A DNA stretch of 64,000 bases from Pogonophryne albipinna (taxonomy: Eukaryota; Chordata; Actinopteri; Perciformes; Artedidraconidae): positions 19,111,401 through 19,175,400 of the forward strand of contig CM053260.1 of NCBI GenBank assembly GCA_028583405.1, in the 5' to 3' direction. The notes beneath the pieces are model-generated. The model saw nothing but the letters and a program-made list of their open reading frames with translations, was not told the DNA's origin and ran no database searches. Below, in pieces: positions 45,388-57,543 of the stretch; the stretch's first letter is position 1; every line of letters starts with the position of its first letter. The position numbers and the translations under genes are program-made.

Positions 45388-47762
45388 CTGAAAGAAGGAA
45401 GAAGAGGTGTTTACATACGGCGACACATTTACATTGAAAAAACACTGTGGTGGTGTAGAAAAACTGGATGAGACTAGTCTGTCGAGATTTTTGAAGGCAA
45501 ATAACCTCTGCAGGGTTACAAAGAAACACATCGATCACACTGAACAAACACCAGAAACAATGGAAAGTCTTCCTGCAGGAGCCTATTTACTTTTTGCTCA
45601 GTTTAGTTTTCAAATAATGACACAGAACTTTTTTAAATATTGAAACCATTTAAATGGCTAGTTGCAGCCTTATGTAGAGCTGCCAGTCACTGTCACTTTT
45701 CTAGCATGGGGGATTTTATATTTATTTTGAGTGTGACCTCTGAGAGCTAGCCCTGATTGAGGTTGTGCAAAACGTGACTTAATGTCGATCTAAATGAGCA
45801 GAGGGAAGCCATACTGAGGGGGAGAAATGACAATATAAGTAATTCCCATTGTGTAGGACAAACTGTTTGTTAAACCACAACATGGACTATATTTGATTAT
45901 TTCCTAAATTAAATGATTGATACTTGACACTTTAAAGGTTATGTTTTTTATATATCTTACTGAGTATTGTTGGACCTTTGATAACATCACACTTTTCCTC
46001 ACTAAGGCTCACAAAGGCTGCAAAAAGCACAATCATTTTTCGGCAGGAACTTCCTTGTTTGTTCTGTCCCAGTGTCTCAAAGTCCAATTTGATGGCTTTA
46101 AATGTCTTGTTTGTCAAAAACACCAAACATATATATATTCATTATATAATATTATAATATTTTATATTCAACAAATAAAAGGCGTCACTACTCAAATCTG
46201 TTCAACATAAGTTGATAGTGTCATAAAAGTCAATTTAATTAATAGAATGACAAATATACATAGCCAGAAATATAAATACATAACACACACACACATTCTT
46301 ACCTAGATACTTACATACATACATTCTTACAGTTTCTTACATACATAGATTCTTACATACATACTTACATACATACATAGATACATGCATACATAGGTAT
46401 ATACATACAGTACGTTATGTGATCTGACAGTGAGTGTGCAGTGTAATTTTTAAACCACACTTAATATGAAATAAAACTCCTAAACTGAGAATGAGAACAG
46501 GCAGGTGGGAGACATGTCAGCAATCGAGGCAGGCCTGATGAGTCATCGCCCACATCAACAATAGTCTGAAGAGATGACTAAAATCACAGTCTAGATCTCC
46601 AAGTGAACTGAAACCTATATCAGATAAACAATCTTAAAGTACTGTCACAAGGACGAAATAAAGGACAAGCCTAGACACCTGTGTACACATTTTTAACAGT
46701 AATGTTCCCAGTGTATAACACTAAATACAACAGGCATTGTTGTGTTATCTGGTTTGACCTGTAATACTTATACACAAACCGGTAACTCCACACCCCAGTT
46801 GAATACTGTGCAACTATCAGTGTTTGTCAGTAAAAAGCTTTCTCTGTCACTCTCACACTATTAATCTACAGCTGGGTTTGATCAGCAGTCCGCCTTTGCA
46901 CTTAGGTATTTTGCATGTTATATGTTTGTAATAAACTTGTTGCTCCATTGCTCAAACACACAGCAGCTCTGGGCGTGCGTGCATGATATTGTGCAATGGG
47001 TTTGGATTGGACTCTTAAAGCTGTGTCCTGTTTTTTCTGATTTCCTCCCTTTTTTTCCTTTTTACTTTCAAGTAGAATTCCTTAGAAATAAACAGTGTAT
47101 GGCAAATAAAGCTGCAGTTGATGGATGATTTCTGTTGCTTATTAAGGCCACATTCACAGTCAGGGGAAAATCTTCCTGCAGCAGCACTTAAGCTTGTGGG
47201 ATTTTTGTTTCTTTATCTTTATTTGCCTTCAGTGCCTGCTGCCCTGCCAAGGCTAACAGACAGCACTCGGTCCCTTTCGTTTTCATGTCCACTATGTTAT
47301 TTACCTCTTTGAGTGATGCTGTGAGAAGCTTAAACACGTAGTTTGGGAAACGTCTGCTCCTCAGTGAAGCAAATATTACGATACAATGACTTGTGGCGCA
47401 CATTAAACTGCGAAATGTACGTTATATCGGTGCGTATGCTTCATTTCGGATGGTTAATAAGTTACTGATAAACGCGTCAACAGTGAACTCCCAGTCGTTG
47501 AACCAGCCGTCTGAAACTGGACAAAGAAAAGGTGAAAAGTAAATAAAACTAAGTTTGTTTTTACGCTCGGCTGTCAGTGTTGTGAATCACTCTTTTATGA
47601 GAAAAATGTATGCGGATACTTAAGACGTTACCCATGACAATGTTCTTTAAGAAGATAGTAACATATAGTAATAGAGCTTGTGCACCTGCTCTTAACACGA
47701 GCTTTTTGAAGTTTTAAGATATTTATAAGACATTTCGTCAGCAGTATAATGTTATTGTTTAC
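45388..47762. other. putative first intron of the KIAA1671-like gene
   Basis: Non-coding, AT-rich DNA with a TACA tetranucleotide field at 46277-46413. No exon was seen. Confidence 0.5.
46277..46413. repeat. (TACA)n / (CA)n interrupted microsatellite
   Basis: Repeated ACATACATACAT blocks alternating with TTCTTACA, preceded by a short ACACACAC run. Confidence 0.9.
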
Positions 47763-47950
47763 CTTTTGTCTTCACGCAGTCATACAGGTGGGGGAAGGAA
47801 GGAAGCGGGAAGAAGTTACAAAAGAAAAATGTCCCTCAGTTTTCCGTGAGCGTTTCGCCTGCTGAGCTGTTGTTAGTGGGTTTTTTCAAGTCATTCACAC
47901 TAACGAGACGTCGGGCTGTTGCTACACCCAGCAGACACTCCCAGCGCCCG
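47763..47950 (-). other. candidate 5' UTR exon of the KIAA1671-like gene
   Basis: The coding exon at 45387 starts with an acceptor ten bases before ATG, so a non-coding exon must lie upstream. On the minus strand a GC-richer segment (47763 to about 47950) ends ACAAAAG|GTAAAC, a plausible donor. It is followed on the far side by a GCGGGCGCTGGGAG-type GC-rich patch that could be promoter. Exon and start site are inferred only from composition and the donor. Confidence 0.35.
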
Positions 47951-48589
47951 CCTCACTGACACGCTGCTGGGGAGGCAAGTTACACAGCGAGACACAGGAA
48001 GTGGCGTGTGTTTACTTCACAATAAAAGCGAGTTTGTCATAAACTTAAAGGAGCCTTATTATGCTAACTTCCAGATTCAGATTTGTACTTCGTGCCTCTA
48101 CTGTGACATGTTTACATATTCATACTGCCTGTGCTGCAGCACCTGTTTTCTTAAACCCGATTGGTTAGCCGGCCCTCTCAGTTGTGATTGGTCAACAGCT
48201 TAGATATGTCCCGCCCCTTAGCCTATCACGTACAATGAGTTGGAGCGCTAACCAACAGAAGCGGGAGTTGCACATAGTGATGTCGCTATGTAACAAAAGT
48301 AAACAAAGGAGTCCAATGGAGGCCTTTCGGGCAGGGGGTGAGAAACTCCCTCTGGAGGGAACTTTCGGATTTTAGCCTTTGCAGACCATTTACATGCACA
48401 AAAACCTATATCACACACTTCAGCAGGGGTGTCCAACTCTAAGGCCTGGGGGTCAAATCCAGCCCGTGACTTCATTTGATGCGGTCCCACAAGAGCTTGC
48501 AAATAATATAATATGTTTATTATACGGTTACATGCCGATTTACAAAAGCACATTGCCAACAATGCATCTCAAATTTGACATATTTCTCA

Positions 48590-48722
48590 GAATTTGACTT
48601 TTTTTCTTCGAAATATAATTTTTTTCTTAGAATTTGACTTTTTCCCAGAATCTGACTTTTTTTTTAAATGTTATTTCTTTTTTATGATTTTGACTTTTTT
48701 TCAGAATTTGGCTTTTCTTTTT
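48590..48722. repeat. degenerate minisatellite, AGAATTTGACTTTTTTTC-type unit
   Basis: About six imperfect head-to-tail copies of an 18-25 bp unit of the form (A/C)AGAATTTGAC followed by a T-run, inside the hAT element. Confidence 0.8.
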
Positions 48723-48892
48723 AAATCATTTTGTGACATGCGCACTGCAGAGACTTGAAATTATTTGTCTCAGACTTCTGCTTTCAGACGTAGTTAATTA
48801 TGAAGTTATTACCCTATCCGATAATAATCCAATGCAGAGGCAACAATGTAATATAATACATTATTTTATTAAATATTTATATATGTATTTTT

Positions 48893-49896
48893 TAGGGCTG
48901 TCAAACGATTACAATTTTTAATCAGATTAATCACAGTTTAAAAATTAATTAATCATGATTAATCACCATTCGAACTATGTCCAAAATATGCCATTTCTTT
49001 ATGTATATTGTTGTGGGAATGGAAAGATAAATGAAAGAAGGCGGATATATCCATTTAACATACAGTATGTATGTTTATTATAACATTTTTCTGCGTGTCA
49101 AATTGAAAGACAGCCCACACACCTATCAATCATCAAACCGTGGGGTAGTGGAGTACTTCGTGACCACAGAGTGTGAACGTTGTGATCAGCTGTTTTAGCG
49201 TAGTTCTCCAGTGAAGGGGGGGGGAGTCTCCCTCCGCAGCCGGTTGGCGTAGTTTTGGCACAATTCCGTTGTACAGACCGACGTTAACAGCAGCCCTGTC
49301 TGTGCACACGGAGACCGACTCTGTCGTCCGGTGATCTAACCGCCTTCTGGAAAAGCTTCACAAGTACGTCGGTACGTAAATGCACTTTGTGATACAAGTG
49401 ACGGTACGCATTTCAGATTACGCACATAACCTGCGTACCAGTTATGTGCACCCCTGTACTACAGCAAAAGTATTCTCCGTCGGGACTTCCTGCAACAACA
49501 CCACGCCGTTATCTTGATTCTGATTGGCCAGAAGACATTATCAAAGATGTTCTATTGAGAAGACGATCTACGTGACAAAAGTTTTCAAAACCGTTTCTGG
49601 TCTTCAGTATTTCCAGTCAAGTGGCTACTTAAATCAATCTTACTAACTGCTGTCTGTGCAATTTACTCCGCGCGAGTTGGCAGACTATATTTTGCTTACT
49701 TTAACATCATTTTTCATGGTGGGGCTAAGCCATTTCTTGGTATGGGTGTAGCCTACCCCAGTATACCCTGGCGCTGCCACTGGTGGGATGTATGGGGCGG
49801 GCCATTCTGCACATGCGTTAAATGCGTTAAATATTTTAACGCAATTAATTCAAAAAATTAATTACCGCCGTTAACGCGATAATTTTGACAGCATTC
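48893..49896. mobile_element. composite hAT-type element, copy B (inverted relative to copy A)
   Basis: The left end is TAGGGCTGTCAAACGATT; the right end is AATTTTGACAGCATTC, where copy A has CACTA. The whole interior corresponds to the reverse complement of 28838-29862. This includes the block ending GCACCCCTG at 49456 and the block ending CTGGCGCTGCCACTG at 49782. The right terminal bases are altered and no exact target duplication is visible. It is nested inside the hAT element starting at 48424. Confidence 0.88.
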
Positions 49897-50035
49897 ATTT
49901 TTTTATAGTCTTATATATAAAACTGGCCCTTTGAGTGCTACCATGATGCTAATTTGGCCCGAGATGAAATTGAGTTTGACACCCCTGCACTACAGGAAAG
50001 GGGATATCCCAAAAAGCACGACAGGGCCTCTTTAA

Positions 50036-50358
50036 AATTACAAAGACAATTTGTATTATGGCAAATATATAAATACAGCGGACTATAGGCTAATTCACCA
50101 ATGTGCTAGAAATTCACCTAACAGACCTAATGTTAAATGACATCAATGTCCACTTTACAGGGCAATCTGTTCATTCCTATATGTGCAAAGATTATTAAAT
50201 ATAAGCAGTGTGTGACTGATCAGGTAATATGAACAAAGACAATTATTAAATAAGAAATGTGTTTTCTGTATCAATTATGATTTAGTGATTTTAGATATTG
50301 ACGTTGGTGTTTTCGTACATTTCAAAGAAGTGTTTATTACTGGGGACATAAGGCTTGA
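50036..50358. other. short non-coding interval between two MITEs
   Basis: AT-rich, nothing recognised. Confidence 0.5.
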
Positions 50359-50883
50359 TTAAAGTGGACCTATCATGCTATATTTGAATAATATATTGTA
50401 GGGCCATACCTATATAAAACATGTCTGCAAATTTTTTTTTTCAAAATACCAAACAGATCATGCATTTTAGCCATGCCTCATTTCGCTCTATTTGCTCTTT
50501 TTTAGCCCTGGTTTTGCAAGGGCTGAATCTGAGAAGTCTTCTTCGCTGCTTTTGTGGCAGACTACAGCGCCACCTACAGGCCTGGCATATGTACTAGAAC
50601 GTCTCCAGCGCTTTCGAACGGCAATGGCCGTGGCTGTCTCCTCCTGATAGGTGGAGAGTTGCCCATATAGGCGGAGCTCCTCGTTTCTGACGTCAGAGAT
50701 ATTTCAAATCTGTATCAGTCTGTATCAGATCCGTTGCAGCCCCGTTTTTAGAGATTTGGGTATGGAGGAAAAGAGAGAGGGTTGTGTTTTCTGACACTTG
50801 GTGAGTTCCCTGACACACCGGGGACACATATTCATGTATAAAAGACGTACAAAAGTGCATTTTGCATGATAGATCCCCTTTAA
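50359..50883. mobile_element. piggyBac-like MITE with TTAA ends, copy 2 (inverted relative to 33694-34390)
   Basis: The left end is TTAAAGTGGACCTATCATGC; the inverse of the right end is TTAAAGGGGATCTATCATGC, a good inverted pair with TTAA borders. The interior shares CAAAATACCAAACAGATCA and CACACCGGGGACACATATTC with the copy at 33694. At 50566-50580 it contains CAGCGCCACCTACAG, close to the CTCF core sequence. Confidence 0.82.
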
Positions 50884-52348
50884 ATTGCTTAGTATTTTTC
50901 AGTGTATACCTAAATAAATGGAACAGGCAGGCATTACATTTAAGAAATCTGGGAGGACTATGACTAAAACAGATTTGTATGGCAACCAATAATCACTTTG
51001 TAAAACAAGACATGTCTGTAATGCTTAGAGTGACTCACCACCATTTTTTATTTGGAGAGTTGTGGCTCTTTTATTTTTTTAAATCGGACCAGAAGTGCTC
51101 TGCAAATTCATTGTGGCTTGATGTTAGTGAACTGTTGAATAGACAGGATTAACAGGTTCTAACTGAGACAAGAAGCTACTTTTCAAAATGTTAAAAGGAG
51201 TTGGATTAATGCAGTTCTCCATGCTCAATGGAGAGTGCTGGGGGATGCTTCCAGGGGCATTTTAACAGCAGGAAATGCCCATCAGCACTCACTAACTACA
51301 CCTTCATTTGCATAACACCTGGGCCTTTACAGTGTATCATTTAGGTATCCTAGGCTTTATGGAAACGTCACAAGCAAGAGAAATAATCTCTGCCATGAAG
51401 CAAATTTGAGAAATAAAACCTGGATTTTTTCATCTGAATGTGTATTGTGTTAAGGGTAAATGTGAGTGTTAGTTGGGTTGTCTAGAATTGTCTTTCAAAT
51501 CATTCAACATTAGGATAAGATGGTATTTCTGTAGCACCTCAACCAGCTAAAGTATTAAAATGCTGCTTACATGTTAGTGCATAAGTGGTAAAAATGCACC
51601 AACATAATACGTAGTCAAGTTTAGTTTAAACATTGTTTACACTCTGAAATGAGTGTCATCTTCTTTGGTGTGAATGTTATATGCTTGGGTCAGTACAGTA
51701 GACATGAAGACATTTTCTTTATCGGTTTAACTATTTGTTTGGAAATTTAGTTTATCTTTCTTTTATATATTTCATTTTATTTTAGGAAAGTCCAATGTGG
51801 CCAATAAATATATAAGGCCCTACGATGGTAAAAAGGCTGTCAGAAAGGAGCATAATCAAGTATTGGAAGCTGTGAACTTTTACAAGTTTAATGTAAAAGA
51901 AATGTACAGATATGCAGTATACAAATCCTATGGGATTGGGAGACATTGCATACACACTCAAGGTTAGCTTTTTCTCTCATTCTTAAGAAAATCCTTACTT
52001 TCACCATTGATTATTATTATTATTCATTAGTGGCAGTAGTATTAGTGATAATGAATCAAAACACTCTTCAGTATATTCTCGTAGGTTCCTGAAGCGCGCC
52101 CCCTGGTGGATGTTCCACTGAATGACACCACATCCTCCTCTGGCTCACCGGACGAGTTGTCATGGCAACTGTACAGCATGTGCTTACAAAAACAAGAGCT
52201 TGACCGTTCACCGACACTTCTGTCGACACTCGACATCTAACGCTGGGAGTGGGACGCCATCTTATTCTTCCTATCGCATTTATCAGGAGACAAGAGCGGA
52301 GACACACTCGTTGAAACAGAAGGGGAAGCCGACGAAAAGGAGGCCACG
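50884..52348. other. unc119b upstream region
   Basis: Intergenic DNA turning GC-richer from about 52090, just before the unc119b start codon. It probably includes promoter and 5' UTR. No TATA box was recognised close to the start. Confidence 0.5.
52096..52109 (-). promoter_or_regulatory. CTCF-core-like motif upstream of unc119b
   Basis: The minus strand reads CCACCAGGGGGCGC, a full match to the 14-base CTCF core consensus CCASYAGRKGGCRS. It lies about 240 bp upstream of the start codon. Binding is inferred. Confidence 0.5.
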
Positions 52349-52583
52349 ATGAGCGGAGCAAAAGCCCGCAGCAGCGACGCGCCTGTTGCTGAAAACGTCC
52401 CCGGCGGAGGGCACGGCACTGCGGCTCCTCCGCGGGACCGCAAGCCTGGCGGAGGGGTTCTGAAGAGGCTGAAGTCCCGGCGCAGTCAGGTGGACAGCAG
52501 GCCCGTCACGGAGGAGGACCTGCGGACACAAAGTGGACATATCACCCCGGAGGATGTGTTGGGACTGCGGGGGGCTACGAGAG
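52349..52583 (+). CDS. unc119b: unc119b exon 1
   Basis: Start codon at 52349 ([12 protein letters not shown]). The exon codes for the disordered N-terminus up to [10 protein letters not shown] plus one base. Donor G|GTTTGG at 52584. Confidence 0.92.
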
Positions 52584-55500
52584 GTTTGGATGTTCCTCTC
52601 TCTAATGTCTCTTGTTGTGGGTTTAAATTGACCTATAATGTTTAATTTGCTTCCTGTGCTGAACATAACGTAACGTGTTCTACTACAACCCACAGAATAT
52701 ATTAAATGCACACATTACGTAAAACTAGAGCCAATGACGTGTAGGTGAACAGGCTTATATGGATGGCTGTCAGGTATAATGGAGACACGACTAAAATATC
52801 ATTTTTTATATTTGATTTGTTATATTTTATATATGTATCCGAGACATTACATACCTGACATCATTAAGAATTGTTAGACTGCATTAGACAATTTTTCAGT
52901 CATGGAAAAACCTGGTGTTCCTATTTTAAGCATCTCAATGCACACTGGGGTTTAATTATAGGAGGCGTTCGTATGGTGTCACTTTAATTGCAAGAAGAAA
53001 TCAAACCTCTCAGAGAATAAATGTGACATCACAGCCAGGATTTACAGTAAATCACTCTGTGTGTCCTGAAAAACGATTAAAAAAAAACAATGCCAGAAGA
53101 TTCTGCCATATGACCTACATTTACAGCTGATGGGGCAAAATATGCAATTTGCAAGAAAATCACACTGGAGCCAAGGGGGAGTGTTTATGACATTTGAATT
53201 CACAATCAGTGTTTTTATTCTCTCTGGTGGCACAACGTGTGATATATTCTTGATGGTTTCACACATGCTTTCCCCCCTGTATATCTCTGTAATACTAGCT
53301 ACACAGTGATCATAAAAAAACATTGTGTTATCTCATCTTATTTTGTGGTTTGGTAGGATATGTATCCGAATGCAAATTGCATGTGTAAAAACAAAGTCAA
53401 GCTTAGTGTTTTGAATGTTATCTTTGCGCAGGTCAAATCGGCCCTTTGTACACATGAGCTACAATAGCTTGTAAATCATTTCAGTGTTTTAAACTCCTGA
53501 CATCTGTGTGTATTTCATTGTTGCAGGGTACCTCTGTAAACCCAAGGATAATATTTATAACGTCGACTTTGTACGCTTTAAGATCAGAGACCTGGAGACA
53601 GGCACAGTCCTGTTTGAGATTGCCAAACCCCCCCACACAGGTAATGTGCATCCGCCTCCTCCGTGTACTGTTTTATTTGAGTTTGCTCTTTAATGAAGCT
53701 GTTGTATCTGGTTTCTCAGTACTTTACAATGAAATCATTGACTCTTGTTCTTGTGATTATCTCAAAAATGAATGCCTTCAAGTATGTTGACAGGTTCACA
53801 AACATCAGTGGTACATTTTATCCAAAATAATCCCTCAGTGTATTTATTTTAAATGTCTCTGTCGTATGATCTGGGTGTCAGAGGACGATGAGGAGCACCG
53901 AGAGGCAGACGCCAGTGCAGGCCGATTCGTACGGTACCAGTTCACTCCAGCCTTCCTGAGACTGAGGACCGTGGGAGCTACGTGAGTGACTCACCAACAA
54001 CACACACCTAAGGAGAACACACTCACCTGTTCCATACACAAACAAAGGAAACAATTACAGCGTCGTCACAGGGCGCTAGAAGTAATTGGATCCCGTGCAG
54101 ACTGTAATACCATTATAATTACTCAAGCATAGTGTACAATCTCAGTCTCTCCTCTCTGCCTATCTCTCTATCAGGGTGGAATTCACGGTTGGAAACCGGC
54201 CTTTAAACAACTTCCGCATGATCGAGAGGCACTACTTCCGCGACCACCTGCTGAAGAGCTTCGACTTTGACTTTGGCTTCTGTATCCCGAACAGCCGTAA
54301 CACCTGTGAGCACATCTATGAGTTCCCTCAGCTGTCTGAGAGCCTGGGTGAGTCGCTTTCCCTCACACAGGATTAAAACCTAAAGGAATCCTGAAATACA
54401 AATATATAAAAATAATATTTATTATTTCGAGTATATTTGATGCATTGTATCCCCTTATCCAAACAGTGAATACTTTAGACGACTGACTTGTTTTTCTGTG
54501 ATCTGTGTACCATGCAAATACCACACGAACAGTAACGACATTGTGAGAAATTATAAGAATGTAAATTAAATATGTGACTCTTTTTTTCTCATCTGTCAAT
54601 TTAGAATTTAACAAAAGTAAATAAATAAGGCGGTAGGTGATGAAAGTCAACAACATCATTTTCAATATTTTACGACCAGTTATCTGACAATTTTGAACAA
54701 CTTAGCGTATAATATTTTTTACTTTTATGCTGTGTGATGAATAATTGTATTTTATAGAATCATTTTTATGACCCCCAACTGTGGTATATGGGACATTTAC
54801 GATGGAGTAACATTGGAGTCAGGGTGTCTGTCTGTATGCAAAGACTAGAGGAGATTACTCTGAATAGACATTTTTGAATATCCTGCTTCATAAATGTGCA
54901 CATTGAGGAGAAAAAGCGCTCAATATCTACAAACATATGTATGTCAAAAGAGTTGTGGGTCTCTGCAATAGTTCCTGTGATATCCCTACTGCAACAACAT
55001 GGTATAACATAGGGAGTGAAATCCACAGTTCTGTAAAAATGCTTACTAAAGTTTAGTTGAACTTAAGGTGAGGCTTCAGCAGTCTGAGATTCCCTCTTAA
55101 ACTGGCTATGGTCTTCGCTGTACTTTACCTAAGGTTATTTATTTCCATTGTTGAGTCCTAGCATCAAACCGACAACCACCAGGAAGTATCCCTCTGCTGC
55201 AGTTCAGCAAGGTAACGCTGTCCAGGAAGCACAAAGAGGGAATGTCGTCTTATTATTTTTTAAACCTGGAAGATACCCGCTTCGTTTTGCTAACTCAGAC
55301 TGCCAAAGCCTCATACTAGATGATCATATTAGAACAAGGACTGTGGATTTTGTCCTCCATGTTATTTTTGTCTGTGGTTGCTTTGGGAGAAGACTGTTTC
55401 ATGGGCAGCACAGAGGAGGAATGAAACAGTGACCAAAGACTCATTTAACGTACATGATGCATGCTAGTAATATATGAAGTTTACCATCGACCCACAAAAT

Positions 55501-56276
55501 GATCATTTGTTTATCAATTACTCACCCTGGCCTGTTTTACCTTGAAGGCCATCTTTTTTTCTAGAAGAAGAATCCCAGGAGAAAATGATTGATGAATTGA
55601 AATAAAAGGGGGCTGCGTCTAACAACAACAAAACAAACCACTCACAAAACGTGTACAGGATAATCTAATTCTAATCAATTCTGTTGTATGCTCACTGTCA
55701 TCAAACATATGCATTTTCGCTAAAACCTTACTATTTATTACACTTCTGCACAAACAGTATCATACTTAGCGTCAGCTAAATGCAATGTAATGTAATACTT
55801 GAGCGACGTCCATAGTGTTTTAAATAGTTTTAACAAAATGCATATGTTTGGGAAGTAGTGAACATGGGACTGGATAATGAAACTTGGATTTTACTGTACT
55901 ATTCGTGTAAAACTTTGTAAGCAGATGTTTTGTATAGTTTTGTTGATGTTTAACATTGACCCATTTTCTGTTATTGGATTCTAATTTCACCATGCAGGAA
56001 AAACACACATTTCTTCCAGACTTCAAGGTAACACAGGCTGAGCGATTGATATACAAATGGTCATTTCTGGGTGCAGTTAATTTCTTTAAGAAAGAAATAA
56101 TAAATACTTCTGAAAATGTCTTAAATGCTTTAACATAAAAAGTTAACACCAACTTTCTTTCAGTCCGTCAGATGGTGGAGTGTCCTTATGAGACCCGGTC
56201 AGACAGCTTCTATTTCGTGGAGAACAGACTGGTCATGCACAACAAGGCAGACTATGCTTATAACGGAGGACAGTGA
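52349..56276 (+). CDS. unc119b: UNC119B, complete gene with five coding exons
   Basis: UNC119 proteins are cytosolic chaperones with a PDE6-delta-like immunoglobulin beta-sandwich. They bind N-terminal myristoyl groups and deliver lipidated cargo to cilia and membranes. Exons: 52349-52583, 53527-53640, 53882-53981, 54175-54347, 56164-56276. All introns are GT-AG and the total of 735 bases gives 244 residues plus stop, similar to human UNC119B (about 250). The disordered N-terminus carries [12 protein letters not shown]. The core contains [89 protein letters not shown] and the end [12 protein letters not shown]. The [13 protein letters not shown] and NGGQ ending favour the B paralogue over UNC119A. 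No disruption is seen. A KIAA1671-like gene lies upstream in divergent orientation. Confidence 0.96.
53527..53640 (+). CDS. unc119b: unc119b exon 2
   Basis: Acceptor TTGTTGCAG, donor CACAG|GTAATG. Codes [13 protein letters not shown] through EIAKPPHT, the first beta-strands of the sandwich. Confidence 0.95.
53882..53981 (+). CDS. unc119b: unc119b exon 3
   Basis: Acceptor GGGTGTCAG, donor CTAC|GTGAGT. Encodes the acidic [14 protein letters not shown] loop followed by [19 protein letters not shown]. Confidence 0.95.
54175..54347 (+). CDS. unc119b: unc119b exon 4
   Basis: Acceptor CTCTATCAG, donor CCTGG|GTGAGT. Codes [15 protein letters not shown] through [10 protein letters not shown], the most conserved part of the family. 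Confidence 0.96.
54348..56163. other. unc119b intron 4
   Basis: 1.8 kb intron. It contains an L2-type 3' tail remnant at 55745-55795; otherwise nothing recognised. Confidence 0.85.
55745..55795 (+). mobile_element. LINE 3' tail remnant
   Basis: GCGTCAGCTAAATGCAATG followed by TAATGTAAT matches the 3' UTR end and tail of the LINE fragment at 8231-8806 (there on the minus strand). Confidence 0.7.
56164..56276 (+). CDS. unc119b: unc119b exon 5 (terminal)
   Basis: Acceptor CTTTCTTTCAG. Codes [18 protein letters not shown] through YAYNGGQ and a TGA stop at 56274-56276. A (CA)n run follows in the 3' UTR. Confidence 0.95.
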
Positions 56277-56299
56277 TACCTGCCTGCTATCATGCAACA

Positions 56300-56325
56300 A
56301 CACACACACACACACACACACACAC
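56300..56325. repeat. (CA)n microsatellite in unc119b 3' UTR
   Basis: AC dinucleotide run 24 bases after the stop codon. Confidence 0.9.
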
Positions 56326-56915
56326 GTGCATGCACACACTCACACATTAACATATTGTATACCACATGCATGCACACAGCTGAATACACAGTTCATCGGC
56401 TCATCCATGCACAAGCAGCCACAGACACGGTTGAATTGTAAGAATGAATTACCATTCACTGCGATCATTTTCAGGGGGTGTGTTTGATATTGCAGAAGGT
56501 CAATATCAGTCTCTGCTCCGACATATAAACAGGAAGCCTCTGTTCAAAAAAAATTCAGTACGGGTTAATTGATCTGTTTTTGATTATGTTTCAACCAAAA
56601 GAGGACTCATCTCTCTAGTGGCCATGTGACATCTGAAACCGACTGAAGGGTTATTAGAAAGATGGTTTAGTCTCCTCTTTTTGAAAGTGTCCTACCACCC
56701 CCTCATCACACGCATACACACGCATACACTCAATCCCCAAGTGACACACATAGTGTTTGTCAGAAGCAGCTGTTCTCAGAGCTGCCGCCTCCACAATCCA
56801 CTCCAGACAATATCGGGGGAGAAAGAGTGAAAGCATCCACAAAAACACTCCTGTCAAACACACATGGTCACTCCTGCCATGCCCCCCTGTCTCCCTCTAT
56901 TCTCTTGCTTTCACA

Positions 56916-56948
56916 AACACACACACACACACACCCACACACACACAA
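56916..56948. repeat. (CA)n microsatellite
   Basis: Interrupted AC run with one CCC break, downstream of unc119b. Confidence 0.9.
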
Positions 56949-57055
56949 ACAGACACATAAACAATAGTACTTTATACGATTTTGACCAAATGTCTCTGAG
57001 ATCGTTGCTATTTTTGTTGTATGTTTTACAGTTTTCTCTGGTTGACCAACATGAA

Positions 57056-57061
57056 AATAAA
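57056..57061 (+). terminator. candidate polyadenylation signal AATAAA (proximal)
   Basis: AATAAA 780 bp after the unc119b stop. No strong GT-rich downstream element is evident. Confidence 0.3.
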
Positions 57062-57537
57062 TCAGGTAACAGTTAACTGCAATGCAACTGTAATTTTGAC
57101 TGCAACCAAACAAAAGATTATAACCTCACATGATGAACAGCAGTCAAAAAAGACATTTGAGGTAGAAAGTTATCATATCATAATGCATGCCATGATATAA
57201 ACAAAAAAGGGAAAACGATTGTAAAGAATTGAATACCAGATATACTGTGGACAACAAAATAAAATGTAAAGTAATATAAAAAAGGTTTGGTGACATCAGA
57301 TATTATTTTTCCATCCATCTAAGATTATTAGCTGTATTTTTTTAATGATTCCCTCATCACGCACGTCTTAGAACATCAAATTAATATGGATTATGTCTGG
57401 AAATGGAGTGGTCTTTTTAGCTAGATATTGTACTTCCTCTTTGTACTTTGTAAACTTTTAGGTGTTCAGGGTTAAAGGTGGTGTTTGTAAAAATAATAAT
57501 ATATATATATATAGTTTGTAAAAAGTGATCAAAGAAA

Positions 57538-57543
57538 AATAAA
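57538..57543 (+). terminator. candidate polyadenylation signal AATAAA (distal) for unc119b
   Basis: AATAAA 1.26 kb after the stop, followed within 30 bases by the TGTGTGACTTTTGTTTT GT/T-rich stretch expected downstream of a cleavage site. Preferred over the proximal one. Confidence 0.45.

Larger units (their letters stand above)
48424..49987. mobile_element. hAT-type element (CAGGGGTGTC termini) with 8-bp TSD
   Basis: It starts CAGGGGTGTCCAACTC and ends with the near-inverse GAGTTTGACACCCCTG. The flanking 8-mers are CACTTCAG (48416-48423) and CACTACAG (49988-49995), which differ at one position. The next bases (GGCCTGGGGGTCAAATCC left and GGCCCGAGATGAAATTGAG right) are subterminal sequences typical of fish and mammalian hAT MITEs. 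It inserted in the TTAA MITE and in turn holds copy B of the composite element. Confidence 0.85.
48045..50035. mobile_element. piggyBac-like MITE with TTAA ends, host of a nested hAT
   Basis: The left end TTAAAGGAGCCTTATTATGCT and the inverse of the right end (TTAAAGAGGCCCTGTCGTGCT) match imperfectly and both start with TTAA. The left interior has GATTGGTTAGCC/GATTGGTCAACAGC words typical of a very abundant fish MITE type. At 48424 it is interrupted by a hAT element to 49987; only about 380 bp left and 48 bp right of the insertion belong to it. Confidence 0.7.
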
